Positions 1 to 8,712 of a stretch of 56,534 bases of DNA are shown in pieces. Made by a program: the position numbers and the translations under genes. How positions within the stretch are numbered: position 1 is the first letter of the stretch; every line of letters starts with the position of its first letter. The notes beneath the pieces are model-generated. The model saw only the letters and a program-made list of their open reading frames with translations, was not told the DNA's origin and did no database searches. Origin of the DNA: an uncultured Bacillota bacterium (lineage in GTDB: Bacteria; Bacillota_I; Bacilli_A; Erysipelotrichales; Coprobacillaceae); the NCBI GenBank assembly GCA_949290865.1, contig CASETM010000103.1, forward strand, positions 1 to 56,534, written 5' to 3'.

Positions 1-170
1 AAGGAGGCAAAAAATAAAAGCCCTTAAAGGGCTAGCCAGAAAAGGCGTTGCGGCTGTCAGGCTTCAGAGTGTGAAACACAGCGCAACAGAATGCCCTTCT
101 AGGGCGCGTACATACCACGTCTTTTAGGCGTGGTTATGATTAGAAAAAATTCAGATATTTCCTCACAAAA
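1..170 (+). mobile_element. Possible right end and guide-RNA region of an IS200/IS605 tnpB element (truncated by window edge)
   Basis: The first 150 bases fold strongly on the plus strand: a palindromic AGCCCTT/AAGGGCT hairpin (20-33), a long bulged stem with arms GTTGC..GCTGT and ACAGC..GCAAC (48-90), a GCCCT/AGGGC hairpin (93-105) and a CCACG/CGTGG hairpin (115-133). Runs of hairpins just after a reading frame that enters from the left, with the last close to the element end, are typical of IS605-family right ends, where the TnpB guide (omega) RNA overlaps the tnpB 3' end. One frame entering from the left closes at 25-27 (TAA); another stays open to about 130. The element would run opposite to all the neighbouring genes. 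The transposase itself is outside the window, so this is pattern-based inference. Confidence 0.4.
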
Positions 171-200
171 AACTATTAAAAAATACATTCCTTTGCCTAT

Positions 201-229
201 AAAAAAAGAACTATGACAGTTCTTTTTTT
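201..229 (-). terminator. Intrinsic terminator of efp
   Basis: AAAGAACT/AGTTCTTT stem with a 5-nt loop, flanked by runs of A and T on both sides, just past the efp stop. It could work in both directions and would also close transcription coming from the mobile-element side. Confidence 0.8.
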
Positions 230-231
230 AA

Positions 232-792
232 TTAAGCTCTTCCCTGATATTTACCATCTTGTGTATTGACCATAACAACTTCACCTTCACTGATGAATAA
301 AGGAACTCTGATCTGGAATCCAGTTTCTAAAACAGCGTTTTTTGTAGCACCTGTTGCTGTATCACCTTTTACAGCTGGTTCAGTTTCAGTGATTGTTAAT
401 GGGACGTTGATTGGTAAAGAAACACCTAATACTTCTCCTTCATGACTTGTAATTTCAACTTCATCAGAAGCTTTCAGGAAGTTCAATTCCCATTTTAAAC
501 GTTCAGAAGGGATTTCGATCTGATCATATGTTTCATTATCCATGAATACCAGCATATCACCTGAATCATAAAGATATTGCATTTTTCTCTTTTCAATCAT
601 AGCCAATTCAACTTTTCCAGTTGGATTATATGAGATTTCAGTAATTGCACCTGTTCTCATGTTTTTTCTCTTGACCATATATTTTCCAGATAATCTACCT
701 TGTTTATTCTGTTCATTAGATACACATAAGAATAAATCATTGTTTTCTGTATAAGCGTTTCCTGGTTTTAATTCTTTAATATTAATTGCCAT
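232..792 (-). CDS. efp: Elongation factor P, divergent loop tip
   Basis: EF-P binds ribosomes stalled on polyproline and promotes peptide bond formation. The 186-aa protein matches the family in length and in its three-domain layout (KOW-like N-domain with LKPG and MRTG, then two OB folds, ending near QIRVPLF and the DGKYQGR tail). The start at 792 (MAINIKEL) fits the AAGGAG site better than the ATG nine bases upstream, which sits almost on top of that site. The usual KPGKG tip is replaced by KQGRLSG, which puts Arg33 where a modified Lys normally sits. No EarP-, YmfI- or EpmA-like modifying gene is seen nearby. The gene has its own promoter and terminator and may be one of two EF-P copies in the genome (inference). 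Confidence 0.93.
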   Translation of the reverse strand: MAINIKELKPGNAYTENNDLFLCVSNEQNKQGRLSGKYMVKRKNMRTGAITEISYNPTGKVELAMIEKRKMQYLYDSGDMLVFMDNETYDQIEIPSERLKWELNFLKASDEVEITSHEGEVLGVSLPINVPLTITETEPAVKGDTATGATKNAVLETGFQIRVPLFISEGEVVMVNTQDGKYQGRA

Positions 793-822
793 AAATGTCA
801 TCTCTCCTTTATTATCGATAGC

Positions 823-851
823 ATTATATCAAATTTCTATTATCTTGTAAA
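823..851 (-). promoter_or_regulatory. Sigma-A-type promoter of efp
   Basis: TTTACA (complement of 846-851), 17-nt spacer, TATAAT (complement of 823-828) with a TG extension. It lies between comGG and efp, so efp need not depend on the comG transcript. Confidence 0.7.
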
Positions 852-880
852 ACAAAAAAATACACATTACATCCATCTTT

Positions 881-1258
881 TTACTTTTCATTATGATATT
901 CAAATCTTGTCAGATAGCTTTGTTCTTTGTTCAAATCAAGATCAAAACATGTTTGATGATCCAGTTGAACAATAGAAACATTGATATAATAATAATCTCC
1001 CATATCATCAACAGTATAATCAATAATCACATCATCAAACGATATATAATCACTTAAAAGCAGATCGTATTTATTTGTATATTTGATATAGGCAAGGAAA
1101 AGACAGATCTGAAGACGTTCCATGTTGACAAGCTTTATGTTCTGAAAATTTCTGGCAGCACTGATTGTTACAGCAAACGTATAACATATCTGGGCAGTAA
1201 GGATCATCAAGATCATCAATGTAATGATCAAGACGTTCCCTCTATTCTTTATCTTCAT
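881..1258 (-). CDS. comGG: ComGG-like minor pseudopilin
   Basis: Last gene of the comG operon. It has a short basic leader (KIKNRG) and one hydrophobic helix (about residues 8-30), then a small polar domain with no recognisable catalytic motif. ComGG proteins are poorly conserved, so the identification rests mainly on position after comGF, size (about 125 aa) and the N-terminal helix. In the Bacillus system ComGG is a minor subunit needed to assemble the competence pseudopilus. It overlaps the end of comGF. No good RBS is visible; the start at 1258 is chosen because the basic leader begins there, and ATGs a few codons upstream are possible. Confidence 0.65.
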   Translation of the reverse strand: MKIKNRGNVLIITLMILMILTAQICYTFAVTISAARNFQNIKLVNMERLQICLFLAYIKYTNKYDLLLSDYISFDDVIIDYTVDDMGDYYYINVSIVQLDHQTCFDLDLNKEQSYLTRFEYHNEK

Positions 1259-1679
1259 AATCATCATAATCACTGCCAATCAGAGAAGTTCTTTTCTGTC
1301 CCTGATACTGATATTCCATATAAATTAGACCGTTATCATTGTAAAAATAAACATTTTCCAGATCATGACATATAATATTCTGTCCTGGTGTGATGACTAG
1401 CCTTCCATCATTTAAACTGACACAGCATAGTTCTTCCTTTTCATTATAAAATTCCAATGTATCACCATAGGTAAAGTTGTACCCGGTGCATAATTCATAT
1501 GAAAGTGTAGCAATACCGTTTTCAACTGCTGCATCGATTTCTTTAGAAAAGAAAGGTTCTTTGAGTGCTTTGTAGAACATTGAGCAGTTCATTAGAATGA
1601 ACAGAGTTATGCTTAAAGAAAACAGCATTTCTATCATTGTAAATGCCGGATGATATCTTCTAAACCATTTTCTATGCAT
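1242..1679 (-). CDS. comGF: ComGF-like minor pseudopilin
   Basis: 145-aa protein with a type IV prepilin-like N-terminus (AFTMIEMLFS at about residues 12-21, including the Glu at +5 of the mature helix) and a hydrophobic helix to about residue 32. The soluble domain contains two Cys pairs and a C-terminal acidic tail (SDYDDYEDKE). In competence pili ComGF is a minor pseudopilin, probably in the tip complex, processed by the prepilin peptidase ComC. It overlaps comGE upstream and comGG downstream, which implies coupled translation. Confidence 0.8.
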   Translation of the reverse strand: MHRKWFRRYHPAFTMIEMLFSLSITLFILMNCSMFYKALKEPFFSKEIDAAVENGIATLSYELCTGYNFTYGDTLEFYNEKEELCCVSLNDGRLVITPGQNIICHDLENVYFYNDNGLIYMEYQYQGQKRTSLIGSDYDDYEDKE

Positions 1680-1864
1680 ATATTTTTCTCTTTTTCTTCC
1701 TGTTTGTTAAGATAATTTTCATATTGATCATGAAGCGATAACATCTGTTTTCTATTTAAGGTATATAATGATAACAGAACAATCAGGCAGAAAATGTATA
1801 TCTGAAAAGAGAATAAACTGGTTATTAATGTAAATCCCCTACTCTTCAAAATAATAGTCTCCAT
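1634..1864 (-). CDS. comGE: ComGE-like minor pseudopilin
   Basis: Small protein (76 aa) with a prepilin-like motif (KSRGFTLITSLFSF) and a single membrane helix to about residue 34, then a charged helical tail rich in Glu and Lys. It lies exactly where comGE is expected, between comGD and comGF, and overlaps both. The ATG at 1864 has only a close-packed AGGA. A TTG at 1849 has GGAG at a normal distance and would give a more typical leader (KSRG before FTL), so that may be the true start. The role as a minor pseudopilin is inferred from context. Confidence 0.7.
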   Translation of the reverse strand: METIILKSRGFTLITSLFSFQIYIFCLIVLLSLYTLNRKQMLSLHDQYENYLNKQEEKEKNICIENGLEDIIRHLQ

Positions 1865-2246
1865 TTCCTAAATGAAAAATAAGTTTTCTTTCCGTATCGA
1901 AATCATGAAGAAGAACGTGATTTGCCTGATTGATATTGCCATTTTCATTGAAATATACCTCTTTAAGATGAGAAAAGGAATAATTATCCGGTAATGAATA
2001 AGAGATAAAATTATCATCTTGAGAATAATAAACCTGATCTTCAGTAAAATAAAGATTGACTTTTTCATGAGAAGAAAGTGCAGCAGTTTTCGCCCCATTA
2101 ATGATTGCAGAAATATGATATTTAACATTGTCAATATTTTCTTTTACCTGAAAGCGATAAATGGGAAGTGTCAGAAATGATAATGTTAAAATGAGAGATA
2201 AGACAAAGATTTCTTCGAGAAGTGTAAAGCCATTAGTTTTGGACAT
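1839..2246 (-). CDS. comGD: ComGD-like minor pseudopilin
   Basis: Prepilin-like protein of 135 aa: basic leader MSKTNG, then FTLLEEIFVLSLILTL with the conserved +5 Glu, and a beta-rich C-terminal domain. The start at 2246 is preferred over the longer frame because GAAGGAG lies six bases upstream. It is a minor component of the competence pseudopilus that helps pull DNA through the cell wall. Start and end overlap comGC and comGE respectively. Confidence 0.85.
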   Translation of the reverse strand: MSKTNGFTLLEEIFVLSLILTLSFLTLPIYRFQVKENIDNVKYHISAIINGAKTAALSSHEKVNLYFTEDQVYYSQDDNFISYSLPDNYSFSHLKEVYFNENGNINQANHVLLHDFDTERKLIFHLGNGDYYFEE

Positions 2247-2550
2247 AGGCTTCTCCTTCAGAAATACCAATTGACAGGCCAGATGGGCAGACTGTCTGTT
2301 TTTCTTTGAGATAAGGATGTTCTCCAGAAGTTAATTGTGACATGCTGGTAGGTAATTCACCATGCTCTATTTCATAGAGAATGATCTGCGAATTCACAAC
2401 TTCTATCTGGGCATCACAGCTTTTTTCCTTGATCATTTTATTTTTGCTGGTTACTTCAGGAATGACCAGCAAAAGGATGATCAGAATGATAGAAATACAG
2501 AAAACCATTTCTAATAATGTAAAGCCGGCACATGTTTTTTTACGAATCAT
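2233..2550 (-). CDS. comGC: ComGC major pseudopilin
   Basis: 105-aa class I prepilin. The cleavage motif AGFTLLEMVF (residues 8-17) is followed by a strongly hydrophobic helix to about residue 31. Two Cys residues (CDAQ and VCPSG) could form the disulfide reported for Bacillus ComGC. ComGC polymerises into the transformation pilus after processing and methylation by ComC. A full AGGAGG site precedes the ATG, a strong RBS suited to a major subunit. The prepilin peptidase gene is not in this window. Confidence 0.9.
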   Translation of the reverse strand: MIRKKTCAGFTLLEMVFCISIILIILLLVIPEVTSKNKMIKEKSCDAQIEVVNSQIILYEIEHGELPTSMSQLTSGEHPYLKEKQTVCPSGLSIGISEGEAYVQN

Positions 2551-2564
2551 ACAGTTTCCTCCTT

Positions 2565-3566
2565 TTATAAATTCGTTATGACATTCATCATAGGAATGAT
2601 AATAGAAATATAGACTACGATAACAAACGCTGCAGTAAAACCATAAATTAAGGGAACTGTTATTCTGATAAATTGAGAAAGAAAATGATTGATTTGCATA
2701 AATACGATTTCAATATAATCATTTAAGGATTTGAATTGGCGGTTTTGACTCATCATCAGATAAAAAATTTTAAAATTTTTTTCAAAATATGGAAAATGAG
2801 AAATTGCATCATTGATTGATTCGCCTGAAATAATAAAGTGATGAAGTTCGTAGATGATCATCCTGATATCACTGTCATTAATTTTTTCATAAAGGATCTC
2901 AACTATTGTTGAGGCATCATAGTGATTTTTTAGCATTTCATCATAATACAAGGCAAATTTAAGTGAATAATATTTTTTTATGATCATACTGATGAAATGA
3001 GTTTTGGCAATCAACATATCGATAACCTTGTAGTTGATTCTTTTGATATTGATATAGACATATAAAAACAGCGTCAGTGCAGTTAGAAAAAGAAAAAAGA
3101 TCAGATATGGAATAAAGTGAAAAATGATAAACATTATGGTGATGACCATTCCTTTTTCAATCTGAAAATCAGTAAACAGATTTTCGACCTGTGGCAGCAG
3201 GAAAGTAATAATAAAGATTGAAAAGACAAAAAGGAAAAGAAGCAGACAGCAGGGATATGTAAGTTTGCTGATCAGCATTTTTTTGATTTTGTTTCTTTTT
3301 TCACAGATTGTCACTGTTTTTCTGACGGCATCGCTGATAGAAAATGTATTTTTGAAAAAAAGGAAATATTCTTTAAAAGTATCCGAAAAATGACATTGTA
3401 AGATTGCTTCGCCTAAATTATTTCCTTTCTTTAAGCTGTCTGTCAAAGCTTCACACTCTTTATGGAAATGAAGACTGGAGCATAATTTTAATATGCTTTC
3501 AATGTCATACTGCTGATCCAGGAGAGAAACAAGGATATTCATGAATTCTATTTCTTTATTATTCAT
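2565..3566 (-). CDS. comGB: ComGB, polytopic membrane platform protein
   Basis: GspF/PilC-family inner-membrane protein (333 aa) with the usual two cytoplasmic helical domains and three hydrophobic regions (around residues 110-135, 155-185 and 310-333). It anchors the ComGA ATPase and directs pseudopilin assembly. The start at 3566 (MNNKEIEF) is set by AAGGAG seven bases upstream; the longer frame lacks an RBS. It overlaps the comGA stop by 8 bases. The C-terminus ends in a transmembrane helix (YISIIIPMMNVI), as in the family. Confidence 0.88.
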   Translation of the reverse strand: MNNKEIEFMNILVSLLDQQYDIESILKLCSSLHFHKECEALTDSLKKGNNLGEAILQCHFSDTFKEYFLFFKNTFSISDAVRKTVTICEKRNKIKKMLISKLTYPCCLLLFLFVFSIFIITFLLPQVENLFTDFQIEKGMVITIMFIIFHFIPYLIFFLFLTALTLFLYVYINIKRINYKVIDMLIAKTHFISMIIKKYYSLKFALYYDEMLKNHYDASTIVEILYEKINDSDIRMIIYELHHFIISGESINDAISHFPYFEKNFKIFYLMMSQNRQFKSLNDYIEIVFMQINHFLSQFIRITVPLIYGFTAAFVIVVYISIIIPMMNVITNL

Positions 3567-4515
3567 AGCTGATCTCCTTGGCATTAAGAATATTTTTTGC
3601 TTTATGAAAATCAAAATAATCTACCTGCTGATCATTAAGATAGTGATAGATTTCTTCCTGATTCATGAATTCACTGATGACAATCAGCTGTTCATGTTTG
3701 TCATATCTGATCTTTTGTGTCATAACACCAATAAGAACATCACCTAAATCAAGTTTTGTCAGACCTAAATTAATAAGTCTTTTCATCGTATTGATACAAT
3801 GACTGGCATGCAGAGTTGTTAAAACAAGATGGCCAGTTAATGAACAGGTTAATGCTAAAGCAGCTGTTGTCTGATCTCTGATTTCTCCAATCATGATGAT
3901 ATCAGGATCATGTCTTAATATCTGTTTTAATGACTGTTCATAGGTAATCCCCTGTTTTTCATTTAATTCGATTTGCAGACAGTAATCTTTTTCAATTTCA
4001 ATAGGATCTTCAATAGTAATGATGTTTCGATGATATATCCTGTAGATTTCATCCAACAAGGCATAGAGCGTTGTTGATTTTCCTGAACCTGTTGCTCCAG
4101 ATATAATGAATAGCCCATGCTCTTTGGTAACTATTTCATTAAGAAATTGTTTAACTTCACTGATTTGTGAAATATTGTTGAGTGAAATGTAAGGATGATT
4201 GTTTAAGATACGAATAACGAGGGTCTCACTGTCTTTTCCTACCAAATTAGAAACTCTTAAATGATAAACATGATGCTCATGTTCATAACTGTAGTGTCCT
4301 GTTTGTGGCTTAAGATGATAATTTAAATCAATTTTTGATATATACCGGATAAAATTGATCAGCTTAAGTATTTCGTCATTTTCCAGTTCTTCAAACATTT
4401 TGATTTGCCCATTGATTCTGAAACGGATTATTCCTTTTTTTTTGGAAAGTAAATGAATATCAGTAGCGTTCATAATCAGGGCATTGTGGATAATTCTTTC
4501 AAACAATTCATTCAT
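3559..4515 (-). CDS. comGA: ComGA, secretion ATPase of the competence pilus
   Basis: GspE/PilB-family ATPase of 318 aa, first gene of comG. Visible motifs are Walker A GATGSGKST (about residues 140-148), the Asp box in ITIEDPIE, Walker B DPDIIMIGE (203-211) and the His box HLVLTTLHA (229-237). It lacks the long N-terminal domain of GspE, as is usual for ComGA. It powers pseudopilus assembly in the cytoplasm next to ComGB. The start at 4515 has an AGGAGG site; part of that site lies in a small hairpin, which could limit translation. No ComK box or sigma-X-type box was recognised upstream. Confidence 0.92.
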   Translation of the reverse strand: MNELFERIIHNALIMNATDIHLLSKKKGIIRFRINGQIKMFEELENDEILKLINFIRYISKIDLNYHLKPQTGHYSYEHEHHVYHLRVSNLVGKDSETLVIRILNNHPYISLNNISQISEVKQFLNEIVTKEHGLFIISGATGSGKSTTLYALLDEIYRIYHRNIITIEDPIEIEKDYCLQIELNEKQGITYEQSLKQILRHDPDIIMIGEIRDQTTAALALTCSLTGHLVLTTLHASHCINTMKRLINLGLTKLDLGDVLIGVMTQKIRYDKHEQLIVISEFMNQEEIYHYLNDQQVDYFDFHKAKNILNAKEISYE

Positions 4516-4524
4516 AACAGGTCC

Positions 4525-4542
4525 TCCTATTAACATATAGGA
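4525..4542 (-). promoter_or_regulatory. Hairpin overlapping the comGA ribosome-binding site
   Basis: On the transcript, TCCTAT and ATAGGA pair perfectly around a 6-nt loop. The second arm contains the first four bases of the AGGAGG site of comGA, so the fold would hide the RBS. Whether it regulates translation is inference. Confidence 0.4.
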
Positions 4543-4561
4543 ATAAATCTGCAATTTTACT

Positions 4562-4598
4562 TTAAAAAAAACATTATGAAATTTCATTCATAATGTTT
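4562..4598 (-). terminator. Intrinsic terminator of the PBP gene
   Basis: 12-bp perfect stem (AAACATTATGAA with its complement), 6-nt loop and a run of T, lying between the PBP stop and comGA. It separates comG transcription from the cell-wall gene. Confidence 0.85.
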
Positions 4599-4608
4599 AA
4601 AGATGAGA

Positions 4609-6744
4609 TTAATTAAGACCATATTTTTCAACATATTTATCGACTACCTGATTGGCAATCAGTGGTGCAGAAGAATCGGCGCCTGATGAACTGGTTGTCT
4701 GTCTATAGGTGATGCAGACAAAGGCAACAATTGGTTCACTATTTTCAGTAGCGGAAATATATCCAATCTGTAAATGGTTAGGATAATCGACATTGCCAGT
4801 TCCTGTATAATCTTCAGCAGTTCCAGTTTTACAGTATGCTGCGTATGGTTTTGTTGACCAGTAGGTATGCGATGTCCCGTCAATTCTGGTGACGCATTCT
4901 CTCATACCCAGCTTGATTCTTTCAAAGGCTGTTGCCTGATCGGTAATATCATCCTGAATATTGGTTTTAAAGCTTGATGTCGTAATATGATTTCCTTCAT
5001 CATCATTCTTAAATGATTCAATCAGCAGATGTGGCTGTACACGTATACCCTTATTCGCTAATGTGGCAGTATATTGAAGCAGCTGAATCGGTGTATAGGT
5101 ATCATACTGACCAATACAGGCATCGAGTAACAGACCAGCTTCTGTGCTGTTTCCTTTATAGCCATCACCTTCATTTGGCAAATCAATACCTGTTTTGACA
5201 CCGAGTCCCAGTTCACCAAAGTCACGGCGAATTGTCGAGATTGTTTTTACAAAAGTTTCAAAATCAACATTTAATGACTCATTATAGCGGTATTCAACAC
5301 CTGCCAGTTTCATGGCAATCTTAAACATGTAAACATTTGAAGAAAGCGCCATCGCATCAACTTCATTAATATTTCCCATCGTTTTCCATGATTTCTTTTC
5401 TTTTGTCCCTTTTATTTTGATAGGTTCATCAACCATATAGGTATTTGGAACGATGATATTTTCTTTGAAAGCAGTATAAAGTGTTCCGGCTTTAGAAGTT
5501 GAACCGATTTTGACTGCATCCATATAGATACCATGAGCATAATCAGAAACCTCTCCTGTTTCCTTGTCTATGGTTTTTGCTGACATAACCAGTACTTCCC
5601 CATTGCTGGGATCAATCATCGCAAAGTACATTTTATTGAAAAACTTGTTGGATGCATTGCATGCCTTTAATTCATTTTCAATCAGAGAATCTGCAAACTG
5701 CTGCAGTTCCCAGTCAATTGAAATACGAATATTATCACCTTTTGTTCCAGTTTCACTGTTTAAAATTGTTGGTGATCCGTCACTGTCATATTTAATCGAA
5801 TATGATGTGTCACTGCCTCTTAAAATCGTTTCGTACTGCTGTTCCAATCCAGAAGTTCCTACTCTTGAGTTGTTGGAATAGCCTTGTGCTAAAAGTTCAT
5901 TTTTCATTTCTGAAGGCAGTCCTTCTTTTTTTGTTGTCAGTTTTCCCAGAACGGTAGACATTTTTCCATCAGTCAGAGAATTTCTGGACCAACCTGTGCT
6001 GATTTCAATACCTTTTAACAGATTGGTATTTTCTCCAACTACACTGGCTTCTTCAACCGTAATACCTTCAACAAGAGTAACAACACCACTCGTACAATTG
6101 TTCATTAAGTACTCAAACCTGGCCTGTTCGATCTCATCCTGTGTCATATATTCATAGACAAGAGACAGGTCATCAGGTATTTTGCTTATTTGTAAATTTA
6201 ATTTAGCTTTTTCATAACTTGAGCTATCTTCATATTTTTCTTTCAATTCTTTATCTTCTTCTTCACTGATTAGATCATCAGCAATATCTTCATTAGCCAT
6301 AATAAAAAATTCTTTGATGTTTCTCGTTGTAATATTATTAATATTGTTTTTAGAAAAATCTATGGTAATGTTTTTGCTTAAAAATTTAGCGATTTTTGTA
6401 ATTTCATCCTTGGAAATGGATTGAGGAGCAAAATAATCAATACAGATGACATTTTGGTTTTCTACGAGTTTGGTATAGTTACGATCATAGATTTCTCCAC
6501 GAGGAGCATCTGTATAATATGTTTTGCTACCATACGTTTCCAGTTTAACTTCCAGTGTTTCTGATTGAGTTAATTGTATATAGCCTAATCTTACGATTAA
6601 TACGAGAACAAGAATTGCTGTCAGACCAATCAGTTCTATCAGTCTTTTTGTAACAATATATTCATTTTTATTATTAAGTTCTTTCTGGTGTTCAACGAAA
6701 CCATAAAACCTGACTTTGTTTTTATTTTTATTGTTAAAGGTCAT
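4609..6744 (-). CDS. Class B penicillin-binding protein (PBP2/PbpA type)
   Basis: Monofunctional D,D-transpeptidase that crosslinks peptidoglycan. After the start at 6744 (711 aa) there is a cytoplasmic stretch, one membrane anchor (about residues 34-54), a PBP dimerisation domain starting at PRGEIYDR, a charged Glu/Lys-rich insert, and the transpeptidase domain. Active-site motifs are complete: SxxK as STSK (Ser415), SxN as SSN (about 468) and KTGT (about 639). STSK replaces the more usual STFK. Length and PRGxIYDR fit the PBP2/PbpA/MrdA elongation group, though a FtsI-like role is not excluded because no rodA or ftsW is adjacent. The gene has its own promoter and terminator. Confidence 0.88.
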   Translation of the reverse strand: MTFNNKNKNKVRFYGFVEHQKELNNKNEYIVTKRLIELIGLTAILVLVLIVRLGYIQLTQSETLEVKLETYGSKTYYTDAPRGEIYDRNYTKLVENQNVICIDYFAPQSISKDEITKIAKFLSKNITIDFSKNNINNITTRNIKEFFIMANEDIADDLISEEEDKELKEKYEDSSSYEKAKLNLQISKIPDDLSLVYEYMTQDEIEQARFEYLMNNCTSGVVTLVEGITVEEASVVGENTNLLKGIEISTGWSRNSLTDGKMSTVLGKLTTKKEGLPSEMKNELLAQGYSNNSRVGTSGLEQQYETILRGSDTSYSIKYDSDGSPTILNSETGTKGDNIRISIDWELQQFADSLIENELKACNASNKFFNKMYFAMIDPSNGEVLVMSAKTIDKETGEVSDYAHGIYMDAVKIGSTSKAGTLYTAFKENIIVPNTYMVDEPIKIKGTKEKKSWKTMGNINEVDAMALSSNVYMFKIAMKLAGVEYRYNESLNVDFETFVKTISTIRRDFGELGLGVKTGIDLPNEGDGYKGNSTEAGLLLDACIGQYDTYTPIQLLQYTATLANKGIRVQPHLLIESFKNDDEGNHITTSSFKTNIQDDITDQATAFERIKLGMRECVTRIDGTSHTYWSTKPYAAYCKTGTAEDYTGTGNVDYPNHLQIGYISATENSEPIVAFVCITYRQTTSSSGADSSAPLIANQVVDKYVEKYGLN

Positions 6745-6773
6745 TGTTCGCCATCCCTCCATTTTCGTTATCA

Positions 6774-6802
6774 ATTATAGTACATTACTCATAACAAGTA
6801 AA
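6774..6802 (-). promoter_or_regulatory. Promoter of the PBP gene
   Basis: TTTACT (complement of 6797-6802), 17-nt spacer, TATAAT (complement of 6774-6779). The predicted leader is very short. Confidence 0.7.
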
Positions 6803-6826
6803 CTTAAAACAATATTTTACATATTA

Positions 6827-6856
6827 CAAAAGAATAACAGCAAAAACTGTTATTCT
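6827..6856 (-). terminator. Intrinsic terminator of lepA
   Basis: 10-bp AGAATAACAG stem with a 6-nt A-rich loop. The upstream arm includes the lepA stop codon, and only a short T-run follows. Confidence 0.6.
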
Positions 6857-8658
6857 TCATCAACAGATAAGATAGCCATAAAAGCTTCCTGTGGAATTTC
6901 TACACTTCCTACAGCTTTCATTCTTTTCTTTCCTTCTTTTTGTTTTTCTAAAAGTTTCTTTTTTCTGGTAATATCGCCACCATAACATTTTGCTAAAACG
7001 TTTTTTCTTAAAGCTTTGATCGTTGTTCTGGCGATGATCTTTCCCTGTAAGGAAGCCTGAACAGGAACTTCAAACATTTGTTTAGGGATAATTTCTTTTA
7101 ATTTTTCACAGATGATCTTTCCTCTGCTGTAGGCAAAATCCTTATGAACGATTGATGACAGAGCATCAACAACTTCACCGTTAAGAAGAATATCCATTTT
7201 CTGCAGTTTGTTAGGACGATATCCAATCAGTTCATAATCAAAGGAAGCATAACCTTTGGTACTTGATTTCAGCTTATCAAAGAAATCATAAACGATTTCT
7301 GATAAGGGAATACTATAAACAATACTTTGTCTTGTATCATCAATATACTGGATATCAACATATTCTCCACGTTTGGCCTGACATAGTTCCATGATTGTAC
7401 CAATATATTCGCTTGGTGTCATGATTGAGGCCTTGACAAAAGGTTCTTCAACACGGTCAATCACCTGCGGTGAAGGCATATTGGCAGGGTTATCAACTTC
7501 GACCATAGTTTTATCTGTCAGATAAACATGATAGATAACTGATGGTGCAGTTGCAATCAGGTCAAGATCAAATTCTCGTTCCAGTCTTTCCTGGATGACA
7601 TCCATATGCAGCAGTCCTAAAAAACCACAACGGAAACCGAAACCTAATGCCTGAGATGTTTCTGGTTCAAAAACTAAAGAGGAATCACTTAGCTGTATTT
7701 TATCAAGTGCTTCTCTTAAGTTTTTATATTTTGCATTATCAATAGGATATAGACCACAATAAACCATTGGATTCAGTTTTCGATATCCGGGAAGCTGTAT
7801 AGAAGATGGATTATCTAATGTTGTGATCGTATCACCAACATTGACATCTTTGATTGATTTGATGGCTGCCGAAATCCAGCCTACTTCTCCACAGACAAGT
7901 TCGTCTTTCTTTAATTCATTAGGTGTTTTGACACCGACTTCAGTGACATCATAAGTTGCTCCGGTAGCCAGGAACTTAATTGTATCTCCTACTTTGATTT
8001 TTCCTTCTTTGATTCTGACAAAAACAACAACACCACGATAGCTGTCATAATAAGAATCAAAAATCAAAGCCTGTGTTGGATGATCGATACTGCCTGAAGG
8101 AGCAGGAATGTCTTTAACGATCATTTCCAGTACCTGATCAACATTGAGACCACTTTTGGCTGAAATAAGCGGAGCATGGTCAGCAGGTAAACCAATGACA
8201 TCTTCAATTTCATTGATAACCCTTTGAGGGTCTGCACTTGGCAGGTCTATTTTATTGATAACTGGCAGTATTTCCAGATCGTTGTCAATTGCCAGATAAA
8301 CATTTGCCAGAGTTTGAGCTTCCACACCTTGAGCAGCATCAACAACCAGTACAGCCCCTTCGCAGGCAGCTAATGAGCGTGATACTTCGTATGTGAAGTC
8401 AACATGACCAGGGGTATCAATCAGATGTAAAATATATTCTTCACCATCTTTCGCTTTATATTTTAACTGAACAGCATTTAATTTAATCGTAATTCCTCGT
8501 TCTCGTTCAAGTTCCATGTTGTCCAGCAGCTGAGCTTTCATTTCTCTGTCACTGACAGCTCCAGTCAATTCCAGTATGCGGTCAGCTAACGTACTTTTTC
8601 CATGGTCAATATGGGCAATGATGGAAAAATTTCTAATTTTATCTTGTTGTAAACTCAT
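6850..8658 (-). CDS. lepA: Elongation factor 4 (LepA), ribosomal GTPase
   Basis: 602-aa translational GTPase that acts on stalled or mis-translocated ribosomes and in 30S biogenesis. G motifs are clear: AHIDHGKST (about residues 15-23), DTPGH and NKID. The EF-G-like domains and the LepA-specific C-terminal domain follow ([21 protein letters not shown], then [24 protein letters not shown]). The start at 8658 follows GGTGAT; upstream in-frame codons have no RBS of their own. It is a single-gene unit with its own promoter and terminator. Confidence 0.97.
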   Translation of the reverse strand: MSLQQDKIRNFSIIAHIDHGKSTLADRILELTGAVSDREMKAQLLDNMELERERGITIKLNAVQLKYKAKDGEEYILHLIDTPGHVDFTYEVSRSLAACEGAVLVVDAAQGVEAQTLANVYLAIDNDLEILPVINKIDLPSADPQRVINEIEDVIGLPADHAPLISAKSGLNVDQVLEMIVKDIPAPSGSIDHPTQALIFDSYYDSYRGVVVFVRIKEGKIKVGDTIKFLATGATYDVTEVGVKTPNELKKDELVCGEVGWISAAIKSIKDVNVGDTITTLDNPSSIQLPGYRKLNPMVYCGLYPIDNAKYKNLREALDKIQLSDSSLVFEPETSQALGFGFRCGFLGLLHMDVIQERLEREFDLDLIATAPSVIYHVYLTDKTMVEVDNPANMPSPQVIDRVEEPFVKASIMTPSEYIGTIMELCQAKRGEYVDIQYIDDTRQSIVYSIPLSEIVYDFFDKLKSSTKGYASFDYELIGYRPNKLQKMDILLNGEVVDALSSIVHKDFAYSRGKIICEKLKEIIPKQMFEVPVQASLQGKIIARTTIKALRKNVLAKCYGGDITRKKKLLEKQKEGKKRMKAVGSVEIPQEAFMAILSVDEE

Positions 8659-8682
8659 TGTTATCACCGACTTTCGCTATCA

Positions 8683-8711
8683 ATTTTAACAAAAAAGAGC
8701 TTTAAAGACAA
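8683..8711 (-). promoter_or_regulatory. Promoter of lepA
   Basis: TTGTCT (complement of 8706-8711), 17-nt spacer, TAAAAT (complement of 8683-8688). It lies in the gap after the ssb-like gene. Confidence 0.65.
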
Positions 8712-8712
8712 A

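Noticed and set aside
1868-2134. Minus-strand frame inside comGD
   Set aside because: Ile/Leu/Phe-rich out-of-frame reading within an intact gene; no RBS.
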